Below are positions 19,239-28,654 of a stretch of 64,000 nt of DNA, in pieces. Numbering within the stretch: position 1 is the stretch's first letter; each line of letters starts with the position of its first letter. The translations under genes were made by a program, and so were the position numbers. Source of the stretch: Rahnella woolbedingensis (GTDB taxonomy: Bacteria > Pseudomonadota > Gammaproteobacteria > Enterobacterales > Enterobacteriaceae); contig NZ_RAHH01000002.1 of NCBI RefSeq assembly GCF_003602095.1, positions 186,001 through 250,000 on the forward strand. Direction: 5' to 3'. The notes beneath the pieces were generated by a model. That model searched no databases and was not told where the DNA came from. It saw only the letters and a list, made by a program, of their open reading frames with translations.

Positions 19239-20051
19239 TTATCCCCCAAAAAGGCGTTTCAGGAAACTCTTCTTCTCTTCCTCAATAAAACGGAATGCAC
19301 GTTCTTCCCCAAGCAGACGGCTGACGGTATCGTCATACGCTTTCCCTGCATCGGATTCCTGATCCAGAATGACCGGTTCGCCCTGGTTGGACGCACGCAG
19401 TACAGACTGATCTTCAGGGATAACCCCGATCAAAGGAATGCGCAGGATTTCCAGCACATCTTCCATGCTCAGCATGTCGCCACGACTGACACGGCCCGGG
19501 TTGTAACGGGTAAGAAGCAGATGTTCTTTGATAGGCTCCTGGCCTTGCTCCGCACGACGGGATTTTGAAGACAAAATACCCAGAATACGGTCTGAATCTC
19601 GAACGGACGAGACTTCAGGGTTGGTGGTGATCACGGCTTCATCGGCGAAGTACAACGCCATCAGCGCACCGGTTTCAATACCAGCCGGGGAGTCACACAC
19701 CACGAAGTCGAATTCCATCTCGCCTAAATCGTTCAGGATTTTTTCCACGCCTTCACGGGTCAGCGCATCTTTATCGCGCGTCTGTGAGGCCGGAAGAATA
19801 AACAGGTTATCAGTGCGTTTATCTTTGATAAGCGCCTGATTCAGCGTGGCATCACCCTGGATCACGTTCACGAAATCATAAACCACCCGGCGCTCACAGC
19901 CCATAATCAAATCGAGATTACGCAGACCGATATCGAAATCGATAACAACAGTCTTTTTGCCTTTTTGAGCTAAACCGGTAGCAATGGCCGCGCTTGAAGT
20001 GGTCTTGCCAACGCCCCCTTTACCCGATGTAACAACTATGATGCGTGCCAT
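19239..20051 (-). CDS. minD: Septum-site-determining ATPase MinD
   Basis: 270 aa from MARIIVVTSGKGG, the E. coli length. Deviant Walker A GKGGVGKTTSSA (about 10-21) and a C-terminal amphipathic membrane-binding helix rich in Lys/Phe (KKSFLKRLFGG). Recruits MinC and MinE to the membrane. The frame is open six codons upstream (20069), but family alignment gives 20051. Confidence 0.98.
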   Translation of the reverse strand: MARIIVVTSGKGGVGKTTSSAAIATGLAQKGKKTVVIDFDIGLRNLDLIMGCERRVVYDFVNVIQGDATLNQALIKDKRTDNLFILPASQTRDKDALTREGVEKILNDLGEMEFDFVVCDSPAGIETGALMALYFADEAVITTNPEVSSVRDSDRILGILSSKSRRAEQGQEPIKEHLLLTRYNPGRVSRGDMLSMEDVLEILRIPLIGVIPEDQSVLRASNQGEPVILDQESDAGKAYDDTVSRLLGEERAFRFIEEEKKSFLKRLFGG

Positions 20052-20075
20052 GAATGGATTCCTTGTCAAAAGGGC

Positions 20076-20765
20076 TTAGTTTAAAGGTTGTATGGTTAAC
20101 ACATTATTTATCAGGCTGAGGCGCGCTGCCTGACCGAGATAATCGGTCGGGATTTGATCACTCAACCAGTATTGCCCTGCGATAGAGACTAGTTCAGCGC
20201 CCAATTGCGTGCAAAAAATCTGACAATTTGCATCGCCTGCGGCGCCAGCCAGTGCTCTGCCTCGCATCATGCCGTAGATGTGGATATTGCCATCGGCAAT
20301 CAGTTCCGCACCTGCGCTGACACTATTGGTCACGATGAGGTCGCTGTTACGGGCATAAATCTGTTGGCCGGATCTGACCGGGGTACTGACAATGCGGGTC
20401 TTGGCCGGGGCATTGTCGGGCACGACAGGAACCGGTGGTTCAGCAGCGATACGCTGGGCACGACCTTCACTCAGCAGCGGCAAACCGGTGCGGGAAAGTG
20501 CGCGTTTTTGCGCTTCGTCTTTACAACCACTGATGCCAACAACGCGAAAGCCTGCAGAAGCGACAGCCTGTTGAATGTCTTTCCAGTTTGCTGCACCTGT
20601 GAGTGAAGCAACGTTGATAACAACAGGGGCATTTTTCAAAAAGGCCGGAGCTTGCTCCACTTTTTCCTGTAATGCCTGATAAATAACCTCTGGTTGTGAA
20701 CTATGTAAATGAACAACCGATAAGGTAAAACTGCTGCCTTTTAGTTCTATTGGCGATTGTGACAT
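20076..20765 (-). CDS. minC: Septum-site-determining inhibitor MinC
   Basis: 229 aa (E. coli 231). N-terminal FtsZ-inhibiting domain, a Pro/Ala-rich linker around residues 105-125, and a C-terminal beta-helix dimerisation/MinD-binding domain with [19 protein letters not shown]. First gene of minCDE, 24 nt before minD. Confidence 0.97.
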   Translation of the reverse strand: MSQSPIELKGSSFTLSVVHLHSSQPEVIYQALQEKVEQAPAFLKNAPVVINVASLTGAANWKDIQQAVASAGFRVVGISGCKDEAQKRALSRTGLPLLSEGRAQRIAAEPPVPVVPDNAPAKTRIVSTPVRSGQQIYARNSDLIVTNSVSAGAELIADGNIHIYGMMRGRALAGAAGDANCQIFCTQLGAELVSIAGQYWLSDQIPTDYLGQAARLSLINNVLTIQPLN

Positions 20766-20901
20766 CTATCCTGACTCAGTCTCAGCAACTCTAAATCCCC
20801 GGAATACCACTCGGGGGGCGATATTCCGATGTACGATAAGCATGTTATAGTTACAGTTATATCTAGGCAAGCCACCGTTTCAATAAAATAGAGTTAAAAA
20901 A

Positions 20902-21174
20902 ATGCTTTGTGTGATCTATAGAAGTACTAAACGCGACCAGACTTATCTGTATGTCGAAAAAAAAGACGATTTTTCCCGTGTACCTGAAGAATTACTGAAA
21001 GGTTTTGGCGTGCCTCAGTTCGCAATGATGCTAAATCTGGCGAACCGTGAAAAACTGGCTGCGGCCGATATTGCGAAAGTGCGTCAGTCTCTCGAAGAGC
21101 AGGGTTATTATCTCCAGGTTCCACCGCCGGTAGAAAGCTTATTGAATATCCATCTGAGCGACACCAGCAAATAA
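20902..21174 (+). CDS. ycgL: YcgL family protein
   Basis: 90 aa, begins [18 protein letters not shown] like E. coli YcgL (UPF0745/YcgL domain). Divergent from minC, the same neighbourhood as in other enterobacteria. Function unknown. Confidence 0.93.
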   Translation: MLCVIYRSTKRDQTYLYVEKKDDFSRVPEELLKGFGVPQFAMMLNLANREKLAAADIAKVRQSLEEQGYYLQVPPPVESLLNIHLSDTSK

Positions 21175-21296
21175 CGCATTTCTGACATTTGTTTCGGCAT
21201 TCCTCGAACTTTCGGACGTCATGACTTGCATTCATCGTTGTAGTGCTCAAAGCTTAGAATGATGAATCACTTGCAGAAGTCAAAAGGAAGAAATTG

Positions 21297-22475
21297 ATGA
21301 AATTGTCGGCACTGGCCGTGTTAACACCGCTGATCATCCTCAGCGGTTGTGCATCACAGAAAGCTACATCAGGGCAAACCACCGCGCCATCCACTCCGGC
21401 AACACAGCCTGCCGCCGCCGCACCGGCAGCGCCTTCAGGCAAAACGTCTCTGGCAGAGCAGGGGCGGGATCCCGCTGAATTCCCGGCTTATGTCGAACAA
21501 CTAAAAGCGCAGGCGCTCGCTCAGGACATCAGCCAGCAGACCATCGACAGCACCTTCACGAATATCCATTTCGTCGACCGCGTGATCAATTCAGACCGCA
21601 ATCAGTTAGAGAAGAAAATTACCCTCGACGATTATCTGACCCGCGTACTGCCCGAATGGAAGATTAAACAGGGGCAGGAGCAGTTGCAAAACAACCTGCC
21701 TGCGCTGACAAAAGCCAGCGACCGTTATGGCGTACAGCCGCAGTACATCGTGGCGCTGTGGGCGATGGAAAGCAGCTTCGGCAAAATTCAGGGTAAAGAG
21801 GATGTGTTCTCTGCACTGGCAACGCTGGCCTTTGAAGGGCGCCGTGAAGCCTTCTTCACCAAAGAATTTATGTCGGCACTTAAAATTGTTGATTCAGGCA
21901 AAGCCAGCAGTGACATGATGAAAGGCTCATGGGCTGGTGCGATGGGACAATCGCAGTTTATGCCAAGCTCGTATCTGACTTACGGCGCAGACGGTAACAG
22001 CGACGGCAAAATCGATATCTGGAAAAATACGGATGATGTGTTTGCCTCAACGGCCAACTATTTATCCAAAGAAGGCTGGAAGGGCGATCAGGGTTGGGGT
22101 CAGGAAGTGAAACTGCCAGCTAACTTTAACGGCAATCTGGCAGGGCTTAAAAATAACCAGATGCATCCTGCCCGTTACTGGCAGCAACTTGGCGTAACAC
22201 AGGTCGACGGCACTCCGCTGACATCGACAGCCACCCGCGCGTGGATTATCACACCGGATGACACGCAAGGGCGCGCGTTCCTGGTTTACGATAATTTCCG
22301 TACGATCATGCACTGGAACCGCTCAACGTATTTCGCTCTGAGTATCGGCATGATGGCGGATGGTGTGACGGGCGCACAGACACCGGTGGTTTCCGGCTCT
22401 GCGGCACCGGCTCAGACCACACCGGCACCTTCTGCACCGTTAGCGCCGGCACCGCATAATCCTTTTAGCGGCTGA
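21297..22475 (+). CDS. Lytic murein transglycosylase lipoprotein, MltB family
   Basis: 392 aa from the ATG after AGGAAG. Lipobox LSGC (Cys about residue 17) predicts an outer-membrane lipoprotein; an Ala/Pro/Thr-rich linker (about 25-55) tethers the catalytic domain. Catalytic Glu in ALWAMESSFG, an EF-hand-like Ca site DGNSDGKID followed by W, and the AMGQSQFMPSSY motif match MltB/Slt35. It cleaves the glycan strand with formation of 1,6-anhydro-muramic acid. The C-terminus is again Pro/Ala-rich. E. coli has no gene here; it is typical of Yersiniaceae relatives (recollection). Confidence 0.92.
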   Translation: MKLSALAVLTPLIILSGCASQKATSGQTTAPSTPATQPAAAAPAAPSGKTSLAEQGRDPAEFPAYVEQLKAQALAQDISQQTIDSTFTNIHFVDRVINSDRNQLEKKITLDDYLTRVLPEWKIKQGQEQLQNNLPALTKASDRYGVQPQYIVALWAMESSFGKIQGKEDVFSALATLAFEGRREAFFTKEFMSALKIVDSGKASSDMMKGSWAGAMGQSQFMPSSYLTYGADGNSDGKIDIWKNTDDVFASTANYLSKEGWKGDQGWGQEVKLPANFNGNLAGLKNNQMHPARYWQQLGVTQVDGTPLTSTATRAWIITPDDTQGRAFLVYDNFRTIMHWNRSTYFALSIGMMADGVTGAQTPVVSGSAAPAQTTPAPSAPLAPAPHNPFSG

Positions 22476-22501
22476 TATTCCTCACATCAAGGAGTGGCTG
22501 T

Positions 22502-23158
22502 ATGTACCAACACAGAGACTGGCACGGCGCATTACTCGATTTCCCTGTGAACAAGGTGGTGTGTGTCGGCAATAACTACGCAGACCACATCAAAGAGATG
22601 GGCGGCAAACGATCGGCCGAACCGGTGGTGTTCATTAAACCGGAAACGGCGCTCTGCGATATTCGCCAGCCTGTCGCGATCCCGAAGGATTTCGGCGCTG
22701 TGCATCATGAAGTCGAACTGGCGGTACTGATTGGCACTCCGCTTAAGCAGGCAACGGAAGATCGCGTGGCTAATGCCATCGCCGGTTACGGGCTGGCACT
22801 GGATCTCACGCTGCGGGATTTACAGACTCAGCTTAAAGAGTCGGGACAACCCTGGGAAAAAGCCAAAGGATTTGACGGCTCATGTCCTGTTAGCGGGTTT
22901 ATTCCGGTCAGTGAGTTTGGCGATGCACAGCAGGCCGAATTGCTACTGGAGATCAACGGGCAGACGCGTCAGTCAGGCAATACCCGTGACATGCTGACGC
23001 CGCTTTTGCCGCTGATAGCCTATATGAGCCGTTTCTTCACACTGCGCACCGGTGACATCATCCTGACCGGGACTCCGCACGGCGTTGGCCCGCTCCACGC
23101 CGGGGATGAAATCTTAGCTACACTGAATGGTAAGCAGGTCGCCACCCGCGTAATTTAA
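22502..23158 (+). CDS. ycgM: Fumarylacetoacetate-hydrolase family protein YcgM
   Basis: 218 aa (E. coli YcgM 219). FAH fold: metal ligands in HHEVELAV (about 68-75) and the GDIILTGTPHGVGP motif near the C-terminus. Probably an acylpyruvate or oxaloacetate-type hydrolase or tautomerase; the substrate is not visible from sequence. It follows the transglycosylase by 26 nt. Confidence 0.94.
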   Translation: MYQHRDWHGALLDFPVNKVVCVGNNYADHIKEMGGKRSAEPVVFIKPETALCDIRQPVAIPKDFGAVHHEVELAVLIGTPLKQATEDRVANAIAGYGLALDLTLRDLQTQLKESGQPWEKAKGFDGSCPVSGFIPVSEFGDAQQAELLLEINGQTRQSGNTRDMLTPLLPLIAYMSRFFTLRTGDIILTGTPHGVGPLHAGDEILATLNGKQVATRVI

Positions 23159-23264
23159 CGCAATGCAAGATGCCGCCGGTGCAGCTTTCCGGCGGCTTTA
23201 CTTGCATCTGCAGGCCAAAGCGTCTATATAAGCACCCTCATTTTATTTATACCGGATGCACATC

Positions 23265-23714
23265 ATGACTGAACCCGCTTTTTGGCAGCAAAAAACGCTG
23301 TCTGAAATGACTGACCAAGAATGGGAAGCATTGTGCGACGGCTGCGGGCAATGCTGCCTGCATAAGCTGATTGATGAAGACACGGACGAGATTTACTTCA
23401 CCAACGTCGCGTGTAACCAGCTCAATATTAAATCTTGTCAGTGCCGTAACTACGAACGTCGTTTCACGCTGGAAGAAGACTGCATCAAACTGACGCGCGA
23501 AAATCTGACCACCTTCGACTGGTTGCCGCCTACCTGCGCATACCGGCTGATAGGTGAGGGCAAGCCGCTGTTGCCGTGGCATCCGCTGCTCAATAAAGCC
23601 TCCAAATCTGCCATGCATACGGCGCAGATTTCCGTACGTTATATCGCTGTGCGCGAAGATGACGTGGAAGACTGGCAGGATCACATCATGAATAAGCCAA
23701 GCTGGGCGAAGTAA
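23265..23714 (+). CDS. ycgN: YcgN family cysteine-cluster protein
   Basis: 149 aa from the MTEPAFW start (a possible ATG three codons earlier at 23256). UPF0260 family, with conserved Cys motifs [12 protein letters not shown] and CQCRNYE suggesting a metal or Fe-S site (inference). Ends 26 nt before the integrase stop, so the prophage is inserted at or just after the ycgN 3' end, and the gene looks intact. Confidence 0.94.
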   Translation: MTEPAFWQQKTLSEMTDQEWEALCDGCGQCCLHKLIDEDTDEIYFTNVACNQLNIKSCQCRNYERRFTLEEDCIKLTRENLTTFDWLPPTCAYRLIGEGKPLLPWHPLLNKASKSAMHTAQISVRYIAVREDDVEDWQDHIMNKPSWAK

Positions 23715-23740
23715 CTACTTGAAGTGATTGAAGAACTTCA

Positions 23741-25030
23741 TCACTGTGATATAGCGCGGGGCATATACGGGGCATCACCCGTAAATCCTGCGTTCAAAAT
23801 GTCCATCTGATTACTGTTATTCTCGCTCATCCACTTCCCGTAAACGCTGTACACCATCTGTGAAGATGTGTGACCCATTTGGTTTGCTACAAAGTTCGGA
23901 TTCGCTCCGGCGCTTAATGCCCAGCAGGCAAAAGTGTGTCGCGTTTCGTATGCCTTGCGATGACGAATGCCCGCCTTCTTTAATGCGAAGTTCCACGTTC
24001 CGCTAAATACCCCAGGAGAGTACCAGTCTCCACCTTTACCATTCCTTGCGGACAGGCGAGGGGAGAACACAAAGGTGCAATCATCTTTTCGAATTCTGCC
24101 AAATTCTCGAAGGTGAACATCTACCTTTATTTGCTTCCCCATCCTCGTTAAAGTCATTTGCTCCTTCAGCGCCTCTATCGCAGGGTTAGTCAACTTGATA
24201 GTTCGGTTGCCGCTCTCTGTCTTAGGTGGAGTGAAGTGATTAACAACAGCCATATTTCGGCTAATAGTTATCGTCCATTCCTTCAGGTCAATATCTTCCC
24301 ATGACAGCGCACATATCTCCCCGTGTCTCATCCCTGTATTCACCGCCAGACGCCAGATGTTCTTTACCTGAAGTGACGGTGCAACTTCTATAAGCCTCGC
24401 ATATTCCTCCCGGGTTAACGGATCTGGTTCTGATTTGCTTTTCTTTAATGGGCTCACCCCAAGGAAAGGCGAACGTTCTATGTATCCGTTTGCCACCGCA
24501 AACTCCATCATCCCGGCAAAGCACGACATGTAGACATTTACCGTTCTGACTGTGCGCCCCTTTTTGAGTTGTCGGGTTTTTTGATGAATTCCAGCCACCT
24601 GAAAGCCAGTCAGCAACTCCCTTCTCAGGCCGAGCACCATTTCATTAGTGACAGAAGAAATCAGCCTGTCTTCCCCAATAATTCCTATGCAGATTTTGAT
24701 GTATGACCGGTACCTGTTAATTCCGTTTCGTGTGATTTCCATTTCTTTCAAAGCCAGCCATTTCTCCGCAAGTTGCTCCATCGTTACGTTCAACTGAGCA
24801 ACGCCGAACTTATGCAACTGCTTTGACGAAGGGAACTGTGCAGCATAGTTGAAGTTCCCCGTCTTAATAGCGTAGCGAACTGACTCCCTCAACTCGCCAG
24901 CCATGCGGCGGTTCTTCGACGTGTCCGGAACGCCAAGGTTTTCCCTAACCCTTTGCCCCTGGTAGATGAACCACACCCGCAGCAATCCGCAGTGGTTCTC
25001 TACCCCAGTAGGATAATCAGCCATCCTCAT
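23741..25030 (-). CDS. int: Tyrosine recombinase, phage integrase
   Basis: 429 aa from the ATG preceded by ATATGAGGAA; a longer frame up to 25186 overlaps xis and is unlikely. Catalytic residues: Arg in NTGMRHGEICAL, box II ETRHTFACW (Tyr in place of the usual first His), MGHTSSQMV and nucleophile Tyr in MVYSVYGKW. An N-terminal arm-binding and SAM-like core domain precede it. It catalyses integration and, with Xis, excision. It lies at the host junction next to ycgN, transcribed outward. Confidence 0.95.
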   Translation of the reverse strand: MRMADYPTGVENHCGLLRVWFIYQGQRVRENLGVPDTSKNRRMAGELRESVRYAIKTGNFNYAAQFPSSKQLHKFGVAQLNVTMEQLAEKWLALKEMEITRNGINRYRSYIKICIGIIGEDRLISSVTNEMVLGLRRELLTGFQVAGIHQKTRQLKKGRTVRTVNVYMSCFAGMMEFAVANGYIERSPFLGVSPLKKSKSEPDPLTREEYARLIEVAPSLQVKNIWRLAVNTGMRHGEICALSWEDIDLKEWTITISRNMAVVNHFTPPKTESGNRTIKLTNPAIEALKEQMTLTRMGKQIKVDVHLREFGRIRKDDCTFVFSPRLSARNGKGGDWYSPGVFSGTWNFALKKAGIRHRKAYETRHTFACWALSAGANPNFVANQMGHTSSQMVYSVYGKWMSENNSNQMDILNAGFTGDAPYMPRAISQ

Positions 25031-25058
25031 TTCCTCATATGTTGATAGGAGAGGGCAT

Positions 25059-25307
25059 TTAAGCAGAAATCTTCCTGCGGATCGCCGGCCTTTGTCGTTC
25101 AACCCAATTATCGATTTCTTGGCGGTTATACATGATCGGGCTGTTTTGCTTTGGATTGAGGTCGGGGGCAACATGGCGGTACTCACGACCTTCCATCCAT
25201 GAACTGCGTCTTGCGTGTTGGATCATGTGTTTGGTCATGCCGGTGAGGGACATGAGTAAATCTTCCGAGACCCATTTGCTCGGGTTCATGTGAATAACAT
25301 TATCCAT
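25059..25307 (-). CDS. xis: Excisionase-like DNA-binding protein
   Basis: 82 aa, basic, MerR/Xis-like winged-helix pattern (KWVSEDLLMSLTGMTKHMI...), directly upstream of int with a 28-nt gap. Expected to bend att DNA and direct Int to excision. Confidence 0.8.
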   Translation of the reverse strand: MDNVIHMNPSKWVSEDLLMSLTGMTKHMIQHARRSSWMEGREYRHVAPDLNPKQNSPIMYNRQEIDNWVERQRPAIRRKISA

Positions 25308-25319
25308 TGCTTACCTCTG

Positions 25320-25520
25320 CTATTTACCCTCAGCCACCCGATGAACCCAAACGCAAAGCCACAGCCAGGCTTCATGACCTGATGGGCATAGTGGCTTAGC
25401 TTGGTTGGCGTATTTATCGAGCAACTGACGGAGAGTGTGGCGGTTGTCTTTACTGCGGAGTTCGGTGAGGAGTTTCTTTGCGATGCTTCTGACTGCGTTG
25501 TCTGCCTCTTCTGGCGTCAT
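25320..25520 (-). CDS. Hypothetical phage protein
   Basis: 66 aa, tightly placed between neighbours (12 nt to xis, 3 nt from the upstream gene). Basic helical N-terminal half, Trp-rich C-terminus (WLWLCVWVHRV). Not recognised. Confidence 0.65.
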   Translation of the reverse strand: MTPEEADNAVRSIAKKLLTELRSKDNRHTLRQLLDKYANQAKPLCPSGHEAWLWLCVWVHRVAEGK

Positions 25521-25523
25521 GGG

Positions 25524-26087
25524 CTACTCCAGTTTTACACCTGGGATTTTGCCTGCTGCGATGGCGTCGTAAGTTTGTTGCACGACGGTGTTGTTTGGTC
25601 TTACGCCAATCTCAAAGCAGATGTTTGCAATAACCTCATCCCTTGCGACATCTTCTGGCGAGCGAATAGGGCGAAACTTTAGCGTGGCGGGGTGAGCAAC
25701 AAGCTCGGCCTTCCCATTAGTCATGCTGGAAAGACCGATGACAACTGTATGGTCTGACAAGTAATTAACAATTCCTGCCTGCCATTCAGTGGCATCACTA
25801 TATGGTCTAACTTCACAAGCTTCGCCAACTCTGACACTGCTAAAACCATCCCATGCTGGCTCGGTGATTGGTCGTCGCTCGGCGATAATTGTGTACCGGT
25901 CTAAATCACAACCAGAAACATCATACTGACGAGTTAAAAATTCCTTTGTGCCTGAGAATTTGCAGCCTTCCTTCCAGCCGTTGCAAAATCTAATGGCATC
26001 ACTGTTTCCGTAGTTATAAACTATGGTGCACCACTCAGGCACACCCTCGAAATCCTTCTCACTTCCCTTCGTAATCTCGTATTTCAT
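25524..26087 (-). CDS. Hypothetical phage protein
   Basis: 187 aa, no signal or membrane segment. Tandem GKAELVAHPATLKFRPIRSPEDVARDE region resembles the C-terminal boilerplate shared by many accessory phage proteins. pL-operon member; function not known. Confidence 0.75.
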   Translation of the reverse strand: MKYEITKGSEKDFEGVPEWCTIVYNYGNSDAIRFCNGWKEGCKFSGTKEFLTRQYDVSGCDLDRYTIIAERRPITEPAWDGFSSVRVGEACEVRPYSDATEWQAGIVNYLSDHTVVIGLSSMTNGKAELVAHPATLKFRPIRSPEDVARDEVIANICFEIGVRPNNTVVQQTYDAIAAGKIPGVKLE

Positions 26088-26096
26088 CTCGTTACC

Positions 26097-26360
26097 TCAA
26101 TCAAAGAATCTGATAGTTGAGCCTTTCAGCCACGCAGAGCAGACGACGCCGTTTACTTGCTTTCCGGCCGGTGAGGTTGCATCAAACTCTGTGGCGTAAT
26201 TGTCACCATTAGAGCATCCAGCCCATGAGTAACCGCCGATGTGAATATTGGTGAATCCGTTATCTGCCAACACCTTTTCCGCCCGTTCTGGGTCAGTGCA
26301 GCCAGCAAGAGCAACGCAAATCAGAGCTATCCCTATAATCTTTTCATGCTGCCTCTCCAT
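26097..26360 (-). CDS. Small prophage lipoprotein
   Basis: 87 aa with a signal sequence and lipobox LAGC (Cys about 21), then about 66 exported residues with two further Cys. Overlaps the upstream gene by 17 nt. It probably sits on an envelope membrane; superinfection exclusion is a possible role, inferred only from location and type. Confidence 0.75.
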   Translation of the reverse strand: MERQHEKIIGIALICVALAGCTDPERAEKVLADNGFTNIHIGGYSWAGCSNGDNYATEFDATSPAGKQVNGVVCSAWLKGSTIRFFD

Positions 26361-26595
26361 AGTGAACTTTCGTTAGCTGTCGATGGCCGGTGATAACGTG
26401 AGCCATGTGATGTTTGTTGGTATTGGTGACTTCGATTTGATAGTGCTTGCCGCGGTATCTGATGCTGTAGGTGAATGGGTGAGACTTGTTGCCGGTGCCG
26501 TACTTCTTCTTGTGTTCTTCTATTGCCGAGTATGCTGCCGCTATATGGGCTGGCTCGGTGTCACCCTTGATGAGGACTTTCACTGCGCTCTCCAA
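26344..26595 (-). CDS. Hypothetical phage protein
   Basis: 83 aa, contains FTYSIRYRGKHYQIEVTN, a compact beta-rich segment. Overlaps both neighbours, which supports translational coupling in the pL operon. Not recognised. Confidence 0.65.
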   Translation of the reverse strand: MESAVKVLIKGDTEPAHIAAAYSAIEEHKKKYGTGNKSHPFTYSIRYRGKHYQIEVTNTNKHHMAHVITGHRQLTKVHYGEAA

Positions 26596-26791
26596 TCTTC
26601 AGTATTTCGGTCACCGCCCCGACTTCACAGCCGGCAGCAAGAATGCTCGTCCCTTCTTGCAGTGATACCCGCACATCAGCTGGCTCGGCTCCTGTCATGC
26701 TCCACAATCCCTGTTTCAACACCGCTTCAAGTTCAGACGTGTCTACTCGACCCGCGTAGAAGTGTGCGCGGGGTAATTTAACTGTGATCAT
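26561..26791 (-). CDS. Hypothetical phage protein
   Basis: 76 aa from MITVKLPRAHFYAG, chosen because GAGGT lies 9 nt upstream; the frame is open to 26872, but that stretch includes a terminator-like hairpin. Unknown function. Confidence 0.6.
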   Translation of the reverse strand: MITVKLPRAHFYAGRVDTSELEAVLKQGLWSMTGAEPADVRVSLQEGTSILAAGCEVGAVTEILKIGERSESPHQG

Positions 26792-26817
26792 CGGGGGATA
26801 CCTCATGTTGCAGGCGT

Positions 26818-26838
26818 AAAAAAACCAGCTATTGCTGG
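26818..26838 (-). terminator. Terminator within the pL operon
   Basis: Stem CCAGC/GCTGG with AATA loop (extendable to 7 bp) and TTTTTTT on the minus strand, between two small genes. N antitermination would be needed to read through. Confidence 0.6.
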
Positions 26839-26852
26839 CTATTTTTTGGCGG

Positions 26853-27005
26853 TTATTTCCACCACAACTCAATGCAGAGATGGCCTAGCCATAAAGAACG
26901 CATCGGACCATCATTCCAGAAATAGAAATATTTCCAGTTGCTCTTCTTCTGCCATGAAACTGCCAGCCACCAGCCACCGCTTGGGCTGGGTATTGGGATT
27001 TTCAT
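26853..27005 (-). CDS. Small Trp-rich phage protein
   Basis: 50 aa (MKIPIPSPSGGWWLAVSWQK...), seven Trp, ATG preceded by AAGGATGGTGAG. It fills the gap between the 27047 gene and the terminator. Unknown function. Confidence 0.6.
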   Translation of the reverse strand: MKIPIPSPSGGWWLAVSWQKKSNWKYFYFWNDGPMRSLWLGHLCIELWWK

Positions 27006-27046
27006 CACTCACCATCCTTCACGATTCCGCCAGCGGCCTCGATTGC

Positions 27047-27589
27047 TTAGTCAATAACGTAGACAGCCTGTCCGACTTGTGCGCTATCAGTAAACTCAAT
27101 GAAGTATTCAGCAAACCCACCCCCGTCGTGGTCGATGCTACCGATTTGTCGCAGACCGACCGGCTTTTGCGGGGCAGTGAATAGCGGGGCATCTTTGGGG
27201 ATTTTCACGCCATCAGTGACTGAAAGGAATTCCGTTCTGGAAAGGCCACCATCATCGTCTGTAACCTCTTGAATGCACCAAACCCCCACTGGCACATGAT
27301 CGCCTTTCAGCTCTGCGATTTCTGCCTCAAGCTGTAACCCAGCTTTTTCAAGCTTATCTGCATATTTCTCCATCTCTTTGAAGTAACCTTCATTAGCATC
27401 AGCCCGCTGGCGTTCTGCTTCGAGCTGGTCGAGTGCAGCGAGAATGTGATGAATTCCACCCGCCTTAACGAACATGTGGGCGCTGGTATTAGCTTGTTCC
27501 ATTGTGGCGGGGCTACTAATCAGGCCATACGTTCTGTTAAGGCTGACAAGTCTCTCACGCAGCGCCTTGATGCCTGTTGTATCAGTCAT
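27047..27589 (-). CDS. Ea22-like phage protein
   Basis: 180 aa. Starts with TGIKALRERLVSL..., has a coiled-coil middle (LDQLEAERQRAD, about 52-98) and a variable C-terminal half, the mosaic layout of the Ead/Ea22 family of pL-operon proteins. Role unknown. Confidence 0.72.
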   Translation of the reverse strand: MTDTTGIKALRERLVSLNRTYGLISSPATMEQANTSAHMFVKAGGIHHILAALDQLEAERQRADANEGYFKEMEKYADKLEKAGLQLEAEIAELKGDHVPVGVWCIQEVTDDDGGLSRTEFLSVTDGVKIPKDAPLFTAPQKPVGLRQIGSIDHDGGGFAEYFIEFTDSAQVGQAVYVID

Positions 27590-27947
27590 GAGGTTGCTCC
27601 TTCAATTTCATCACGATCCAGTCACCAACCTTGCGATTAACCAGGCTGGACTCATCGACTACGTAGCCCTTCGCTTCGTACTCGGCAATCTTCGTCAGTT
27701 CGGAAGTCTTGCTGATGCAAAACAGCGTCACTGTCGGTGCTCTCTCTTCAAGTGCTATTGCGCCTTCTTCCGGATATTCGGCGTCATGGGCTATTAGTCC
27801 GTGATAGTCAGGCTCGCCGTTTTCACCGGCAATAACTCCTTCGCCAATCCATACTTCTGTGTCAAGACCATCAGATTCGGTTGGAGCCTCAACAGAAACA
27901 CCCATGAAATCGCAGATATCACAAAGTTGCTTGATTGTTAGGTTCAT
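27582..27947 (-). CDS. Hypothetical phage protein
   Basis: 121 aa, acidic, begins MNLTIKQLCDICDFMGV. Overlaps its downstream neighbour by 8 nt and abuts the upstream one. No recognised domain. Confidence 0.7.
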   Translation of the reverse strand: MNLTIKQLCDICDFMGVSVEAPTESDGLDTEVWIGEGVIAGENGEPDYHGLIAHDAEYPEEGAIALEERAPTVTLFCISKTSELTKIAEYEAKGYVVDESSLVNRKVGDWIVMKLKEQPHD

Positions 27948-28633
27948 TATCCCTTCCTCCCAGCGCGCAGATTGGCGGCGAACGAGATGGCCTGATTTCC
28001 CGCGTAGATGATGTCTAAATTCCTTTCATCCTCGCCGATTGCAATTGTTGCGTTGGCATACTCATCTACACCCTGTGCGCGGAGTTCTGCGGTGAATTCG
28101 TCGGTGGCTGGGGTTTCGATTACTGGAAGAAGGGCGTAGTCGCAAATCTCTTCGATTGAACTGTCGCAAGAGTCTTCATCATTTCGCTTGCGTCGGTCTA
28201 TTTCAGTTGCTCGCTGCATAACTACACCCCAGCAAACACTGCCAACCTCGTCTGACCAACCATCGCAAGCGTAACCACGAAAGTCTTCAATTTCGTCAGT
28301 GGCGAAATCAATGGCCTTTTCTTTCGTATCAAATTCTTCGTAACCGCATTCTGTGCTGTATGCAAAGAACCCAACACCAGATTTCAGCGCAGCATTCTCA
28401 GCCACCAGCCCATGCACATACTCAATGACCAACTTGCTGTGTTCGCCTTCACCAGAGATGCAGAAAGCGTTGATGATGTTTTGCTCGGAGATTGTTTTGG
28501 CGGAGAGTTGGCGCTCCAATTCATTGCGGTCTTCGAGTTTTCTCAGCAGATATTCTGCGAGTGACTCGTTAACTTTCATGTCACCGGGCAGGCATTTACC
28601 TGCAAGGAGACCCTGCATTTCGAATAGTTGCAT
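27947..28633 (-). CDS. Ea22-like phage protein
   Basis: 228 aa, acidic. Coiled-coil region around residues 25-50 and the block TPATDEFTAELRAQGVDEYA...FAANLRAGRKG, a common C-terminal module of Ea22-like proteins. Function unknown. Confidence 0.72.
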   Translation of the reverse strand: MQLFEMQGLLAGKCLPGDMKVNESLAEYLLRKLEDRNELERQLSAKTISEQNIINAFCISGEGEHSKLVIEYVHGLVAENAALKSGVGFFAYSTECGYEEFDTKEKAIDFATDEIEDFRGYACDGWSDEVGSVCWGVVMQRATEIDRRKRNDEDSCDSSIEEICDYALLPVIETPATDEFTAELRAQGVDEYANATIAIGEDERNLDIIYAGNQAISFAANLRAGRKG

Positions 28634-28654
28634 AATGTGTTCCTTGAAAGAGGG

